A stretch of 64,000 bases of DNA, from NCBI GenBank assembly GCA_022432975.1, contig CM039504.1, forward strand, positions 1,647,459 through 1,711,458, written 5' to 3'. This document shows, one piece after another, positions 1 to 12,268 of the stretch. Position numbers and translations under genes: made by a program. The notes under the pieces were generated by a model that saw nothing but the letters and a program-made list of their open reading frames with translations, ran no database searches and was not told the DNA's origin. Position 1 is the stretch's first letter, and every line of letters begins with the position of its first letter. Source of the stretch: Begonia masoniana. Taxonomy: Eukaryota > Streptophyta > Magnoliopsida > Cucurbitales > Begoniaceae.

Positions 1-785
1 GGGACCCAAAGGAGAGAAGCTTCTTGTTTTCGACTTCATGCCTAAGGGGCAGTCTATCAACTCTACTCCATGGTTAGATATACTCAAACTCGAAAGTAAT
101 TTCCATTCTAAATTTTGTGTTGAATGAGCAAACCAAGCTGATAAGCTTTCAAAATCCTTTAATTTACAGCTCGAGGGAATGACACGCCCATCGATTGGTC
201 GACGAGGAATGAAAATAGCCCGGGGGATGACACAAGGATTGTTCTACCTCCACGCCCACGAGAGCATCATCCATGGAAATCTCACATCCAGTAATGTACT
301 TCTCGATGAGCAGTCAAACGCTAAAATTGCAGATTTTGGACTGTCAAGGTTAATGACAGCAGCTGCCAATTCAAACGTGATTGCAACGGCAGGAGCGTTA
401 GGCTACAGAGCACCAGAGCTGTCTAAGCTGAAGAAAGCCAACACAAAAACAGACGTATACAGCCTGGGCGTCATAATGCTTGAACTCTTAACCGGAAAGT
501 CTCCGGGCGAAGCAGTGAATGGGGTGGATTTGCCGCAATGGGTTGCCTCCATTGTTAAAGAGGAGTGGACGAATGAAGTTTTCGACCCAGAGTTGATGAG
601 GGACGCAGTCTGCCATTGGCGACGAGCTGCTCAACACACTGAAACTGGCTTTGCATTGTGTTGACCCTTCTCCATCTGCCAGACCAGAGGTCGAACAGGT
701 TCTCCATCAATTAGAAGAGATCAGACCGGAGACCACTCCAAGTTCTGGAGATGACGGGGCCGGCGCTCCCTCGACGAGCAACTGA
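1..785 (+). pseudogene. LRR receptor-like kinase (IMK2/IMK3-like), broken C-terminal kinase domain
   Basis: Only the 3' end of a receptor kinase enters the window. Frame 2 from base 2 reads GEKLLVFDFMPKG, the hinge region of the kinase domain. From about 178 the reading continues with the alpha-E segment ([15 protein letters not shown]), a modified activation loop ([20 protein letters not shown]) and GKSPGE...[20 protein letters not shown]. These match plant IMK2/IMK3-type plasma-membrane kinases. HGN in place of HRD suggests an atypical or dead kinase, as is usual in that clade. Three defects are visible: the segment after MPKG is not kinase-like (about 50-168); there is one extra base near 208 (DTPIDWSTR is out of frame with MKIARGM); and there is one extra base near 608, after which the normal tail ([25 protein letters not shown]) runs to the stop at 783-785. 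It is either a pseudogene or affected by sequence errors. The family call is firm; the exact paralogue is not. Confidence 0.8.
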
Positions 786-1029
786 AAAAGGCATTAAATT
801 TGTTGTAGTAGAAAGATGATAGCCAACTATTCTTTTATTTCATTCAAGTTTGTTGTCTCGATTGGGTGATTTTAGCGAAGAGATACAAGAAGGGGTGGTG
901 TGTATTAATAAACATTAAACTCCAAATGAGTCAAGTTAAAAAGTTTTTCAAGTATAGTCGTGAAACTGTAAAGAGGGAAAAAATGAAAAAAAGAAAATCT
1001 TGAAATGTAATATTTACAGCCGAGCTGCA

Positions 1030-3608
1030 TCAGCTGCTATCATTTGCATAAACGCTCGTGTCTTCTGCAAGCTTCTCCCACACATTTGCCATCTTCTCTG
1101 CATATCCCACCTGACAACATGAATATCTTTCATCAATATCTTTCATATGCTTCTTCAATTCCAGATTGCTGCTTACAACTAACTCAAGATTTTACCTGAT
1201 TAAGGGCAAAACCTTTCAACATCCTTAAGAAGTCTTCCTGCATTTCATTATCCAATCTTTCCAGCTCGCTCTTGTTATTTTCCTGTGTAGACAGTGAGAA
1301 GACCAGGTATTAGACTGGATGGAGGTGCCATACAAATGGAGGTGCCATACAAATATAAAAATTGAATGCTTTTCAAAACCCCCCAAATGAATCTGTCGTC
1401 CAGCATAAACAATAGTTTCTGAACATTGTTGATATTCTTCCAACTTTTTACAAGAATGAGCATCCAAAATTTTTAGAGTAAAAGAAGAAGAGATCCAAAC
1501 CAAGGAGCAACAACCAGGAAAAAGTCACATCCATAATCAAAATCAAAGTGATAATACATAATCCCCGTCATAGTTGTTAGCAAGATAGAACTTTTCTTTT
1601 CGTTTGTACCTCTACAAAATTTTGAGAAGATAGAAACAGAACGGAGAAAGTGAGAGGAGGTTTAAGGTTAATGAAGTAGCATGCTATCCCCTATTACCAT
1701 ATCATTCCAATTTCGATTTCACAGTCATCCTGTAATAAGGGATCTATAACATCATTACTTACTAAATTTCAGGTTCTAAATAGGATTAGTAGTTGGGGTG
1801 CGTTACCTTGATATGCTCATACTCTCTTACTGCACAATTTTTCGCATCCTCTGTAACTTTTGCAGTTTCTTTTAACTCCTCAATTTTGCGCAATCGGGTC
1901 CTATCTCCACCAAAAATTTTCGCTGAAGCAGCATCCAGCTTCTCAATTCTGGAATGCAAAGAAGCCAACTCCGTCGAGAGCGTTTGGAACTGTAAGTAAA
2001 GCACTTGTCCGCTCTGAAAACGCGCTGTTGACGGCCAACATAATCCCAAGATAATCATGAAGTTTATCCTGCAAAATGCAATTGCAAGTAAGAGTTGATG
2101 ATTGAGAAAGTTCATTCTTCTCCAACCAATAGTTAGTAAGTTCATAATAATGCCCAAGGATTACCAAATGCTTCACCGTTTGTGAGTTTAACTCTCGATA
2201 CAATCTACTAGCTTTGACAGCGGCCGTCGCCATATTTTTTGAGTCAGCAGCTCGTATTCTTTGAGATTCAAGCTTGGCTTTTTCTGTCTCAAACTTGGTC
2301 AGTTTTACAAATACTAACCCTAACTCTCCCATTGTCTCTCCTATGTCTTGCTGAGCCTTTACGAGAGATTCTGCCTAAAACATGCATCAATAACAACAAT
2401 AAGATGGGAGCAAATCTATCCTCTATACAACAATAAATTATGGATGGACGATCCTAATATTCATCGTTGAACATAGCAAACAAAGTTCTTTGTCAACTAG
2501 AAATTACCAAAATCATGTGGAACAGAAAAAGATACAATCCAAATTGTTCATAACATCTAAAATAATTCTAATGCCGTCCATCCAGTTTCCATTCTGCAAA
2601 ATAGAAAAACCACACCTGTTGGGACACATTGCTGAGTTGCTGCTCAAACTCCATCAACCTATCTTTCTTCTCCACAAACTCTTTATCTTCCTCCGCCACC
2701 AGTGGCTTAGCCCCTCCCCAATCATTTGCCACCGACTGCTTCAGCTCCTTGAAGATTCTCAACAAATTCCTGCCTCCTTTAGCCGCCTGCGCAACCTCGT
2801 TTACATCAACTGCCCCTGTTGATTCGCCAAATAGCTGTCTTGGAAGATTAACAGCTCCGTCCAGCATCCTGGAAGCCATATCGGTGCTTTTCATCAGTGG
2901 CAACTTGCCTTTAGCTTCTAAAAATAATATCAATTCATCACTCTTTCGAATCACGGGATGCTCTGCCAGTTTCTTCAAGTACTTCTCCAAAGCAACCCTC
3001 CTTTGTTCTACAAACTCTTGTTTTTGCATCATTTGGCTCTCTACCACACTCTTGTCTGGCCGTATCGGTATGAAAAACCCTCGATAAGACTCTGACAAGC
3101 GATCTGACAATGTGACTACATCCTTGAATCGCCTGCGAACACTGAATTCGGATCCAGGTCCTCCGTACTCGGGAAAATTTGTCCTCGTTGTGATCAAATA
3201 GGTGTAATAACTGGTTCCGCCAGGGACCAGAGAATTAGAAAGTTCTTCCACCCTTTGTGGATCTGAAACTGAAATATTGAGGTATTCGGAGCTGGGAGAG
3301 CTCGATTTGGACGAAATTTCGAAGCTTTCGTGGGCGTGGGACGAAGAATCGAAAGAACCGAAGATAGCTTCAGCATAAGAAGGAGGTTCGACGAAGGAAT
3401 CAAATGGGGAATTAGGGTTTTGGGGGTCTAGGAAGGAAGAAGAAGACCTAAGCAATGGATCGTAGATCACGCCCACGGGCGCCGTCAGTTGATCGTCAGA
3501 CACGCGGGGTTGACCACCGGATGAATCGTCGTCGAGAACGAGACTCTCCATCTCTTCCCGAGGAGCATGAAAATTGGCATCGTCGTGATCCTGGTTTTCA
3601 AATCTCAT
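1030..3608 (-). CDS. SNX2: Sorting nexin 2 (PX-BAR protein), five exons, one frameshift in exon 3
   Basis: Plant SNX2 binds PI3P on endosomes and works with SNX1 and the VPS26-VPS29-VPS35 core in retromer trafficking. Exons, read from GT-AG borders and family similarity, are 2616-3608, 2165-2374, 1807-2068, 1196-1282 and 1030-1110. The N-terminus is a low-complexity acidic/Ser-rich leader. The PX domain spans about residues 110-235, with the lipid-binding motif SVRRRF at 156-161. The rest is a BAR domain (VNLPRQLFGE, YRELNSQTVKHL, RKIEELKETAKVTEDAKN) ending ...YANDSS-stop. Predicted length is about 543 aa, normal for the family. Exon 3 is 262 bp, one base too long: an extra base near 1987 shifts the frame between ALLTV and QTLSTELASL, and removing one base makes every exon length fit. 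This may be a real mutation or a consensus error. Start is at 3608, with an alternative Met at 3611. Confidence 0.9.
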
Positions 3609-3842
3609 CATCGTAATTCGCACAGTTCCAACCAAAATTTTAAGAGGAAAGATAAACAAAAATTATCAGAAATACGTAAAATAATAACTCAAACAAACTC
3701 GAAGATAATCGTGAAATCTGTTGACTCACTCAGGAGAGACGAAGAGAAGGGGAGAGGAAGAATTGCAGAAGAAAAAGATAAAGCGGAAAGTGACAGACGA
3801 AGGCGGCAAGCGAGTGAGCCACTACGTGGAAAGAGGGACCTC

Positions 3843-3860
3843 GGGTGAGTCGACTCACCC
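3843..3860. promoter_or_regulatory. 18-bp perfect palindrome GGGTGAGTCGACTCACCC
   Basis: The sequence equals its own reverse complement over 18 bp and lies about 235 bp upstream of the SNX2 start. Each arm contains a TGAGTC/GACTCA half, similar to bZIP (GCN4-like) binding halves. A binding role is inference only. Confidence 0.45.
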
Positions 3861-4644
3861 TGGATCGTCGACTTGACTTGTCTTTAAGTTCTAAACGTTG
3901 ACCTAATTAATGCGACGGTGCCACCTGCCAGCCGCTAAAATGCCGTCGGGAATAACAACTTTCTAATAACTATCGATTAGCCAAATCGGCCCGGCCCGGT
4001 CCGACCCAACCCAGTTTTTTTGGGTGCAGAATTTTCAAAGTCTCTAACAAACTTCACCAATTTTTACCAATTCCTTGTCGTTCAACCATCTAAGTCCTAA
4101 CCTCTCCCTCCTCCTGCTCAGCCCCTCTTTTGACTTGACATGATTTCCAGGCCACCTGATAAAAAATTACGTAAACTGAGGCTAATTAATCAGCAACTAA
4201 ACAGCTGTTAGAGACAATGAAATGTCCAAACGTGCGTTCTGTTGTTTTATTTCCCACCAAATAGCTGGTGGCTTTGCCTGGCTATTGCTATGTATCTGAT
4301 TGACTGTGTTCTACCCTTTACTTTTGAGCTTTTTCTAGAGAGAGAGAAGAGAGATGTCTGCATGCAAAACTATGAGAGTGTCGATGATATAATGATAACA
4401 GATTTCACAAAAGACATGGAAGCAGACCACGTAAAGCTAAACTTAATGATGGGTTTTGGTGAAAGTTCAACTCAGAATGAAGCTTGTGAAGCAAGAAAAT
4501 CGATTGGAAAAGGATCAACTTATAGGCCAGTTGGTACAACTACTCTTTGTTAGCGCTGGACTAAGATTTCCTTTCCTCTCTCGAGACTGACCCTTTCTTC
4601 CTTTATCAAAGTACCTAATTCACAAATCTTCTCCCTTTCACATC

Positions 4645-4655
4645 TCTATAAAACC
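4645..4655 (+). promoter_or_regulatory. Putative TATA box of the laccase gene
   Basis: TCTATAAAACC lies about 60 bp upstream of the laccase ATG (4711). That distance fits a plant core promoter with a short 5' leader. It is the only strong TATA match just upstream of the gene. Confidence 0.6.
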
Positions 4656-4710
4656 AGACGGGCCATTTTCTACTAGCAGCAGCATTTCTAACATTCGTTA
4701 GCACTTAGCC

Positions 4711-6885
4711 ATGGGTCGGTGTTCCTTCTTTGTCTCTGCCATTTTGCTGCTGTTTTATTCATCAATGTGCTTGGCAAATTCTGTGACTCACAAGCATCAG
4801 TTTGTTGTATGCTTCTCATTTCTCATCTCTCTGAAATAAGATTGGTCTATGTATGTCACATCACACCTATATATGTATATATATGCACTGATATATTGCA
4901 TTGAATGAAACGATATAGATTCAAGCTACACCAGTGAAGAGGCTGTGCAAAACCCGAAATGCCATTACTGTAAATGGCCAATTCCCGGGTCCAACCTTGG
5001 AAATAAACAACGGTGATACTTTGATGGTCACCGTCATCAACAAGGCCAGATATAATGTCACCATTCACTGGTACTACTCTCGTTTTTAATAATCAATAAG
5101 ATTGTCGTCTTAGAAATCATACATATAAACATCGCTTATATCATATTCGATTTGTTTTGCAGGCACGGCATTCGACAGATGAGAACGGGTTGGGCAGATG
5201 GGCCGGAGTTTGTGACTCAGTGTCCGATTAGACCGGGAGGAAGCTACGCTTACCGGTTCACTGTTGAAGGCCAAGAGGGCACTCTATGGTGGCATGCTCA
5301 TAGCTCGTGGCTTCGAGCCACTGTTTATGGAGCTCTCATTATTCGTCCGAAACAAGGAACTTCCTACCCTTTCCAGAAGCCTGACCGAGAAACTCCTTTA
5401 CTTCTCGGTAACCATCCCCTTTCGATCATAAATGTTAACGATAGGCAGCGATGATTAAATGGATAATTGTTCTTATAAGATGGTGATTAAATTAGGGGAA
5501 TGGTGGAATGCAAACCCCATTGATGTTGTGAGGGAAGCTACAAGAACAGGAGCAGCTCCAAATATCTCAGATGCATACACTATCAATGCCCAACCTGGCG
5601 ATCTTTACAACTGCTCCTCCAAAGGTTGTACACCCAAGCACGCACGCATGCATACATACATACACACGTTATATTATGTAAATATAATGTTTTTCTTTAA
5701 TTTTGCAGGTACTGTTATAGTTCCTATTGACTCAGGGGAGACACACCTCCTTCGAGTCATCAACTCGGCCTTGAACCAACCGTTGTTCTTCAAGGTGGCT
5801 AACCACAGATTCACAGTGGTTGGAGCTGATGCCTCCTACACCAAACCCTTCACCACCTCAGTGCTCATGCTCGGGCCAGGCCAAACCACTGACGTTCTAA
5901 TCACGGGTGATCAGCCGCCTGCTCGCTATTACATTGCAGCCCGAGCCTACCAAAGCGCCCAAAATGCACCATTTGACAACACTACCACCACAGCCATTTT
6001 AGAGTACAAGTCTGCTCCTTGCCCTGGCAAAAATTGTTTTCTATTCCAAATCAAACCTGTCATGCCTTCTCTTCCAGCTTACAACGATACGGCTACTGTC
6101 ACTGCATTTAGCCAGAGCTTCAGAAGCCCGCAAAAAGTCCTGGTTCCGACCGATATCGACGAGAGCCTCTTCTTCACGATTGGCTTAGGACTCAACAACT
6201 GTCCAAAGAATTTCAGACCGAGAAGGTGTCAGGGTCCGAATGGGACTCGTTTTACTGCTAGCATGAACAATGTCTCATTCGTGCTTCCATCAAATATCTC
6301 CATTTTGCAGGCCTATCAACTGGGCATACCCGGAATCGTCACCCCTGATTTCCCAGCGAATCCTCCGGTGAAATTCGATTACACCGGCAACGTAAGCCAA
6401 TCTCTTTTCCAACCAGTTCCGGGGACAAAAGGCTACAAGCTAAAGTTTGGATCAAGAGTTCAAGTTGTTCTCCAGGACACTAGCATTGTTACCCCTGAAA
6501 ACCATCCAATCCATCTTCATGGCTACGATTTCTACATCATAGCAGAAGGTTTTGGAAATTTCAATCCAAAGAAAGACACTTCAAAGTTCAACCTTGTCGA
6601 TCCACCTCTTAGAAACACAGTCGCCGTTCCAACAAATGGATGGGCAGTAATACGTTTCGTTGCCGACAATCCAGGTTTTTATTCAAATCTGAAAAAATTA
6701 AAATTCCATTTTCAAAACAATGGCTTACGTTCTAACTTCTTTGAACTGAATTAGGCGCCTGGCTGATGCACTGTCATTTGGATGTTCACATTACTTGGGG
6801 TTTGGCCATGGTGTTTTTGGTCGACAATGGAGTCGGAGAACTGGAGTCTATAGAGCCTCCGCCGGCAGACCTACCAGTTTGCTAA
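4711..6885 (+). CDS. Laccase (multicopper oxidase), six exons, intact
   Basis: A secreted blue copper oxidase of the plant laccase family, closest by eye to the LAC5/LAC12/LAC13 group. Laccases oxidise monolignols and other phenols in the cell wall, using O2. Exons are 4711-4806, 4919-5070, 5163-5407, 5496-5624, 5709-6674 and 6755-6885. All have GT-AG borders and compatible phases, giving 572 aa, the usual length. Residues 1-22 form a hydrophobic signal peptide. All four copper motifs are present: HWHG (82-85, split by intron 2), WWHAHS (125-130), [10 protein letters not shown] (from 473) and [12 protein letters not shown] (535-546) with the type-1 copper cysteine C536. Many N-x-S/T glycosylation sites are present. 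The 3' end is ...[13 protein letters not shown] at 6883-6885. No frameshift or internal stop was found. The exact LAC number cannot be fixed without a tree. Confidence 0.93.
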
Positions 6886-7563
6886 TTCATCTGCAAAAGC
6901 AAAGAGCCCGACAATGGGATATATTTCAAATTTATATGATTAATGCACGAGTGAACTTCCCCTGCAATTGGGGAAGATTGCTCTATAGTTTATTTCAACC
7001 TTCTTTTTGATAGATAAAATCAAGTATAGCGACAGATGATGCCATAATTGCACCATCTGATTTTTTCGATTCTTAGATGGGTATTTGTTTTGGAGTTATC
7101 TGTTACGATTACAATTTGGAGTTTTGAAATAATATTAATGTTCTTCCTTCATCAGTTACCATTTGCAAGCAAATCTCCTGTGTACAATCTGAATTGCAGT
7201 TCATAACCTGAGATTCAAAATAACAGAACAAGCAGAGCAAATCTCCTGCCTTTTCTTTTATTGATGATTCAAACCAAGATTTAGGTCGGATTTTGAATCG
7301 GGGTTGCTCCAATTGACCGAATCTGTTCAAGAAAATCATCTAATTCGACATTAACCAGCTGCTTACAGAAAAAGGGATTACGGTAAGTAAAAGAGAGATT
7401 ACTGGCAATAGCTTCATCAACCACAGATCTGTAGATTGAATTGAAATGAAGATGAAAATTGAGGTAAAAAATAAGATGGAATTGATTCATTCGTGTTGTA
7501 TTTTTACAAGAAAAGAAAAAAAAAAAATGAAAGAGAAAGTCCCCTGCTTTCTCCACAACGCGA
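6886..7563. other. Convergent 3' regions of laccase and CHX-A
   Basis: AT-rich sequence between two convergent genes, presumably carrying both 3' UTRs. The part at about 7390-7563 is repeated at about 13153-13299 behind the broken end of CHX-B, so it was copied together with the CHX gene. No separate gene is supported. Confidence 0.6.
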
Positions 7564-10166
7564 TCATCCGCCATTGAAGCGCTGAAATTCTGAACCCTTC
7601 AAAGAGCTTCTGCTGTAGTCTGTTGGGTTGGAAAGATATTCCCCAACTATATCATCTCTACGGTGCATCACGAGCACCGGTGCTTCTCCTCCGCAAATAT
7701 CAGATGAGGAAAGCATGTCACCGATCGCTCCAAGCTCTGCGTTCTCGATGAAATCTGACATTTCCTCGTCAATATTCAACGCATTTCCTCGCCGGCGGCC
7801 TACCATCACGAGATCGTAGTTTTTCTCCATAGTGACCAAGGAATCAATCACTTTTACTCCATCCTCCACCATGATTTCATTCACCACCACTCGGGGGTTT
7901 CTCACGTTCTTCAGCTTTGAATTCATCGACCAGAGTTTCATCAAACTTACTCTCTACGTCCTTAAGATTTTTTCCATTGCTGCGTAATATGATATGAAGA
8001 ACGGTGATTCTCACCTCGGAATGGCCGGACATGCGAGCTGCTAAAGCTAGGGCTTCTCGATCATCAACACCCCCGATAAAAATAACGGCGATGTTGTACG
8101 AGAAATTTGCAGAACTCAAGTGGCACCTCAAATTCCTATCAACGAGAATCCCCACCGTGCAAGGTGCAGATACTTGTAGACTTGTATTAAAATGTCGTAT
8201 CAGGCCAACCGTTTGGTTTCCGGAGAGGAAACTTTGATTTTCATGGAAAGGGATGATGATGAGGTGGATGAGATTTTCCTGCGCGAATCTGGAAATACAG
8301 TCGTGCATGCTTTTGTAGGGAGCATTCAAGACGAAGGGATGGACCGCCACCGGACCCCCTGAATTATTCGAGTAATTTTCGAACGCCCTCATAATATGTT
8401 CAGAATTCGCGGAATTCGCATCCTTCGATTTCCTTCTATGCTTTTTGTGTTGAACGAGAAGGGGTACGGCTCGGCCGACGAGCTCGACGAGGTGGATCAC
8501 GTAGGCGAAGAGAGGGCTTGCTTCTGTCGGGTTGGATCCTTCGAGGAGGGTGATGATGCTGTGAACATTTTCTTGGCAGTGAACGCACGAAAGGATCCGA
8601 AATTCCGAGTTGTTTCCGAGTTCTTGGATTGATCTCTTCCCCTTAAGGCTCATCGACTGGGATTGGTTCAGTCGCATTTGAGGCTTGTAATGGATTTCGA
8701 CCATCGGCGTTGCGATCATCGTTAAGGCCATCATCGACAGCACCAACTGAGTAAAAGATTGATCGTCAATCAACTGCAATAAAAAGAGAAAAACCTGATG
8801 AGGAAGAAATTGAAAATCAGTGCAGAGAAAAGAGAAAGAATCAAATCTGACATTATTGCGTAGCCATTTAGTGTAGGCTAAAAGGTCAAATATCCCTCTG
8901 ATATTCATGATTAAGCTGAGCAAAACAGCGTTTTTCAGCTTGATTTTGGAGTAGAGTGCAGAAGTAATAATTCCGATTAGCCTCATGCAATACGCCGCGA
9001 CGATGATGAACTGAAGTAAGAAGAAAGCCTTCCAATTTTTGATGGAGTATACGTTCGTTTCGTATCCGACCAAAACGAATATAAACGGCAAGAACACTTC
9101 GGAGACCAAAGTTTCGGCTTTCTCCGTCAAAGTCGATCCGAGAGGAGGTCCATCTGGTATGACTAATCCCAGAACAATAGCTCCATGAATCATCGCTGCT
9201 CCGATTATATTCGAAATCACTGCCATAACTGCAACTCCAATGAATATAGCAACTATACAAATCTCCTTCACCGGTTTCCCTACCGGAGTTCTCTTTATTA
9301 TCATTAGGATTGCCGGCCTGATCACAAACACGGTGAATGCGACGAATGCGAGTATGGAAACCAGAGCTGCAATGGAGCTCATCATTTTTTCTTGACCGAC
9401 AACAACAAACACAGCAATGAGGAGCAACTGGGAAACATCACTAATCGTTGCTAATGACAAGGCGAGCTGACCCAACTCGGAAGTAACGAGGTTGAGTTCA
9501 TCCAAAGCATGAGCAATTACAGCAAAAAAACTAAACGATAGTCCACCGGCGACAGAAAGAAGGAAGTAGCCTTGGTGAAGTCCAGTTAGTTTGTGTTTTA
9601 GGGAGTAGAAGAGGGAGAAAACAGAGAGCATAGGAAAGAAGGTGCCTGCTATAGCAATATTCCACGCACTCCTACCAGTTCTTGTGATAATGGAGGTATC
9701 CATTTTCACGGCAATGAGGAAGACGAAGTACACTCCGCCAATTATAGATGTTACGTCCAATATGTGGAGCGCTTTGGGATCGAATATATGCTCGCTGAAT
9801 TTCTTGTTGCGACCCAGACCAGAAGGCCCCAAGATAATCCCAGCCTACAAGAAGGAAAGACACAATAAATTATTGCAGAAGGAAAAACGAAGACGATGGA
9901 GAAAGAAGAAACACCATGAGATTGCAGACGAATCTGGGTTGTTTGAAGGGTCTGAGAAGCCAGTAAATTGTTCTAGAGAGAGAGAAGATTAAGACAATTT
10001 GGAGAAGCATGACTGGAAATCTAAAATCAAGGGGATTGTCCCCCAGCCATAAACCTCGAGAGTTCTGATGAAAGCAAGCTTCTTGGCCAAAATCTTTCCG
10101 AACAGCTAAAATGAAAGCACCCCTCAAAGGAAGAGGCACTGACGAATTTCCTCCTCTTGTGTCCAT
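7564..10166 (-). CDS. CHX-A: cation/H+ antiporter (CPA2, CHX15-like), one frameshift
   Basis: CHX proteins are endomembrane or plasma-membrane K+(Na+)/H+ exchangers involved in pH and potassium balance. Exons are 9915-10166 (84 codons), 8852-9844 (331 codons) and 7564-8773, for about 817 aa. The N-terminus carries the family signature LWLGDNPLDF, then helices LLQIVLIFSLSRTIYWLLRPF. Exon 2 opens AGIILGPSGLG and holds the transport helices, including SELGQLALSL and ATISD, where D220 sits at the CPA2 ion-binding position but is preceded by Ser rather than Asn. It also has DGPPLGSTL and the conserved helix MNIRGIFDLL. Exon 3 is the soluble C-terminal regulatory domain (RILSCVH, GILVDRNL, IFIGGVDDREALALA, DLVMVGRRRGNA). 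One extra A near 7917-7919 (DEFK|LKN) shifts the frame; CHX-B has the normal spacing there. The gene is otherwise complete, ending FNGG-stop. Confidence 0.87.
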
Positions 10167-10698
10167 GATCCTTGCTCTAAGATGTTTTCAAAATCACGAC
10201 AAGCTTGAATTCCCACTCCGCCGAAGGGTCATCATCAACTGCACGAACAACCGACGGCAGAACAGAAAGAGCTGCAATGAAAATGACAGTTTGGAAGAAA
10301 CCCAGGAAAGCGACCGTACTAAATTTTGACTAAAAATAGCTCGAAGGAGGAACAGAACACACCTAAGATGGAATGCTAAAAGGAGTAAATAGCCAAGAAT
10401 TCCTCTCTCTAATCTCTCGCGTTCAGTTCAACGTAGATTCAAATGTTTCAGATCTAGATGATCCAACAATTTGTCGTAGGAACCTGCCTGGCATTTTATC
10501 AGTTCACTTCACTCCTAGTAAGACGCCGTCGTTTACAGAGGGCTGTAATGTGTATGTACCCTCCCCAGTCCCCTCTTTTTCATCTTTTATTTTTTTATTT
10601 ATTAAAAATAGACTCAATTAATAAAATGAATTATACACTTATTATTTATATTTTAAAAATGCATATTGATTTTGACAGAGTGCCTGGGAAAGAGAGAT
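10167..10698. other. Upstream region of CHX-A
   Basis: Non-coding sequence 5' of CHX-A (minus strand). The block at about 10,330-10,535 is similar to the upstream regions of CHX-B, E and H, including the motif at 10,514-10,533. AT-rich from 10,590 to the solo LTR at 10,699. Confidence 0.6.
10514..10533. promoter_or_regulatory. Conserved CHX upstream motif, diverged copy
   Basis: CCTAGTAAGACGCCGTCGTT corresponds to CCTAGTAAAACGGTGTCGTT found upstream of CHX-B (40,284), E (47,941) and H (61,839). It lies about 350 bp before the CHX-A start. Confidence 0.45.
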
Positions 10699-11970
10699 GG
10701 TAACACTCGAAATTTTATCGGTTAATTAATTACATATGATTAGTATCTAATCTATTAGATCATTTATGATTGTAGAAGAAAGAGTGGAGTGGACGTGGGG
10801 AGAAGCCTTTCAAGGTGAAGCAAATTGATGTGGAGTAAGTAAATAAATTGTGTTGAAAAGGTAACCTAAATATAGGTTAGTAAATAATTAAACAAAAATT
10901 AATAAGGGGAGGAAATGAGGAAGGACTCCCACGTGGGGTACTTTGAAGGGTGATTTGATGATTTAATTTAGTGATTTGAAGAGAGGTTAAGTTGAGGGTT
11001 ATCAGGGTAAAATACCTTGCAATTACTTAAACATAAAATAAACGGGAATAAAAGAATTTGGAGTAGGTACGAATTGGGAGAAACAAGCCATCACCTGAAG
11101 CTTTTCTCCCTCCCGTGAGTTTTGCTCTCTGAAAACCTCCCTCCATCGCCCTCTCCTCTCTCATTTCGTGAAGATTACATGTGTCATTTCTTGAAGATTA
11201 CATGTGAGAGTTTATGAGGTTTTTTTCTATGAGTTTTATTTCTTAGCTAGAGAGAAAGACAATGTTTGACTTAGTTGTGCATTTAGTAGGTTTAGTTTAG
11301 GGTTTTCTTGAATTTTAATAGATGCACGAAATTGATGATTCTATTGTTGGATTTTCCTTCTTTTGGATGTTATATTAATGTGGTGATGGTTTTATTTTGG
11401 AAAGGAATGAAGTATTGGTTGAAGGTTGTGAAAATTTTGGGGTTTAGGGTTAAAATATGGGAGTTTCTGTTCGGTTGGTGTTTCGACTGTGTAATTGATG
11501 TTGGATTGTTAAATGAATTTTTCTATGAGAAACTAGACATCCTAAGGATTTCGTAGCACTTCAAATCATAAAAAAATCGGATAAGTATCGGATTAGATAT
11601 GAATTTTCAAAATTGGTTCAAAAGTGGTATAATTTGGATTTAGTTAGGTTTTGCTTCATTGTTGGTTTTCTCTTAGGAATTCTATGAATTGGTCGTGGAG
11701 GAGGTTGAAGTTGATGAAATATGTTATTGTTTTAGGTTCTTAAGTTTCCCAGTTTAGAGTACTATCGACAAAATCTGCTGAGGACGCCAGGTAAGTAGAG
11801 TATGTGTGTTGCCTTCAGGCCTACATCACAGAATAGTTGGGTATGTTGCATGTTTATTATATGTTTTTTATGTCATGCATCATGATTTGAAGGGATACGA
11901 AAATGAAACGAAAACGAGTTTTCATGTTTTTACGAAATGAAATGACACGAAAGAAACGAAAAAAGATGAG

Positions 11971-12268
11971 TAGATTCTTTAAGGGAAGTCATTCGCGCCT
12001 CAAATGAGCATGAGAATGTGATGATTTGGGAAAATTGATTTGCTTCTCATCTAGAGTGAGGATCAACTAAGTAGATTCTTTGAGGGAAGTAATTCGCCCC
12101 TCAAATGAGCATGAGAACGTGATGATTTGAGAAAACTGATCTGCTTTCTCATCTAGAGTGAGGATCAACTGAGTATATTCTTTGAGGGAAGTAATTCGCC
12201 CCTCAAATGAGTATGAGAATTGATGATTTGAGAAAATTGATCTACTTCCCATCTAGAGTGAGGATCAG
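11971..12268 (+). repeat. Three tandem ~100-bp repeats inside the solo LTR
   Basis: Units begin at about 11,971, 12,071 and 12,172, each with a segment like TTTGAGGGAAGTAATTCGCC followed by CATCTAGAGTGAGGATCA. They occupy the stretch between CTACATCACAG and GCTCAGGACTAGG, the same slot that holds other tandem repeats in related LTRs of this window. Confidence 0.85.

Larger units (their letters stand above)
3612..4710. other. Shared spacer between divergent SNX2 and laccase genes
   Basis: About 1.1 kb separates the SNX2 start from the laccase start on the opposite strand, so it must hold both promoters. It contains an 18-bp perfect palindrome (3843-3860) close to SNX2 and a TATA box close to the laccase. 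Several short open frames occur (for example 4242-4553), but none shows a recognisable domain and I do not call them genes. Confidence 0.6.

Noticed and set aside
4242..4553. 103-codon frame upstream of the laccase
   Set aside because: No recognisable domain, lies in the promoter spacer, and is within the length expected by chance in this AT-rich sequence.
7281..7574. 97-codon frame overlapping the CHX-A 3' end
   Set aside because: It reads the end of CHX-A in another frame and continues into the 3' flank; the partial duplicate at 13,150-13,300 does not keep it open in an obvious way.
11308..11556. 82-codon frame in the solo LTR at 10,699
   Set aside because: Lies in the LTR leader region, has no family similarity and is not matched by a conserved frame in the related LTR at 34,168.
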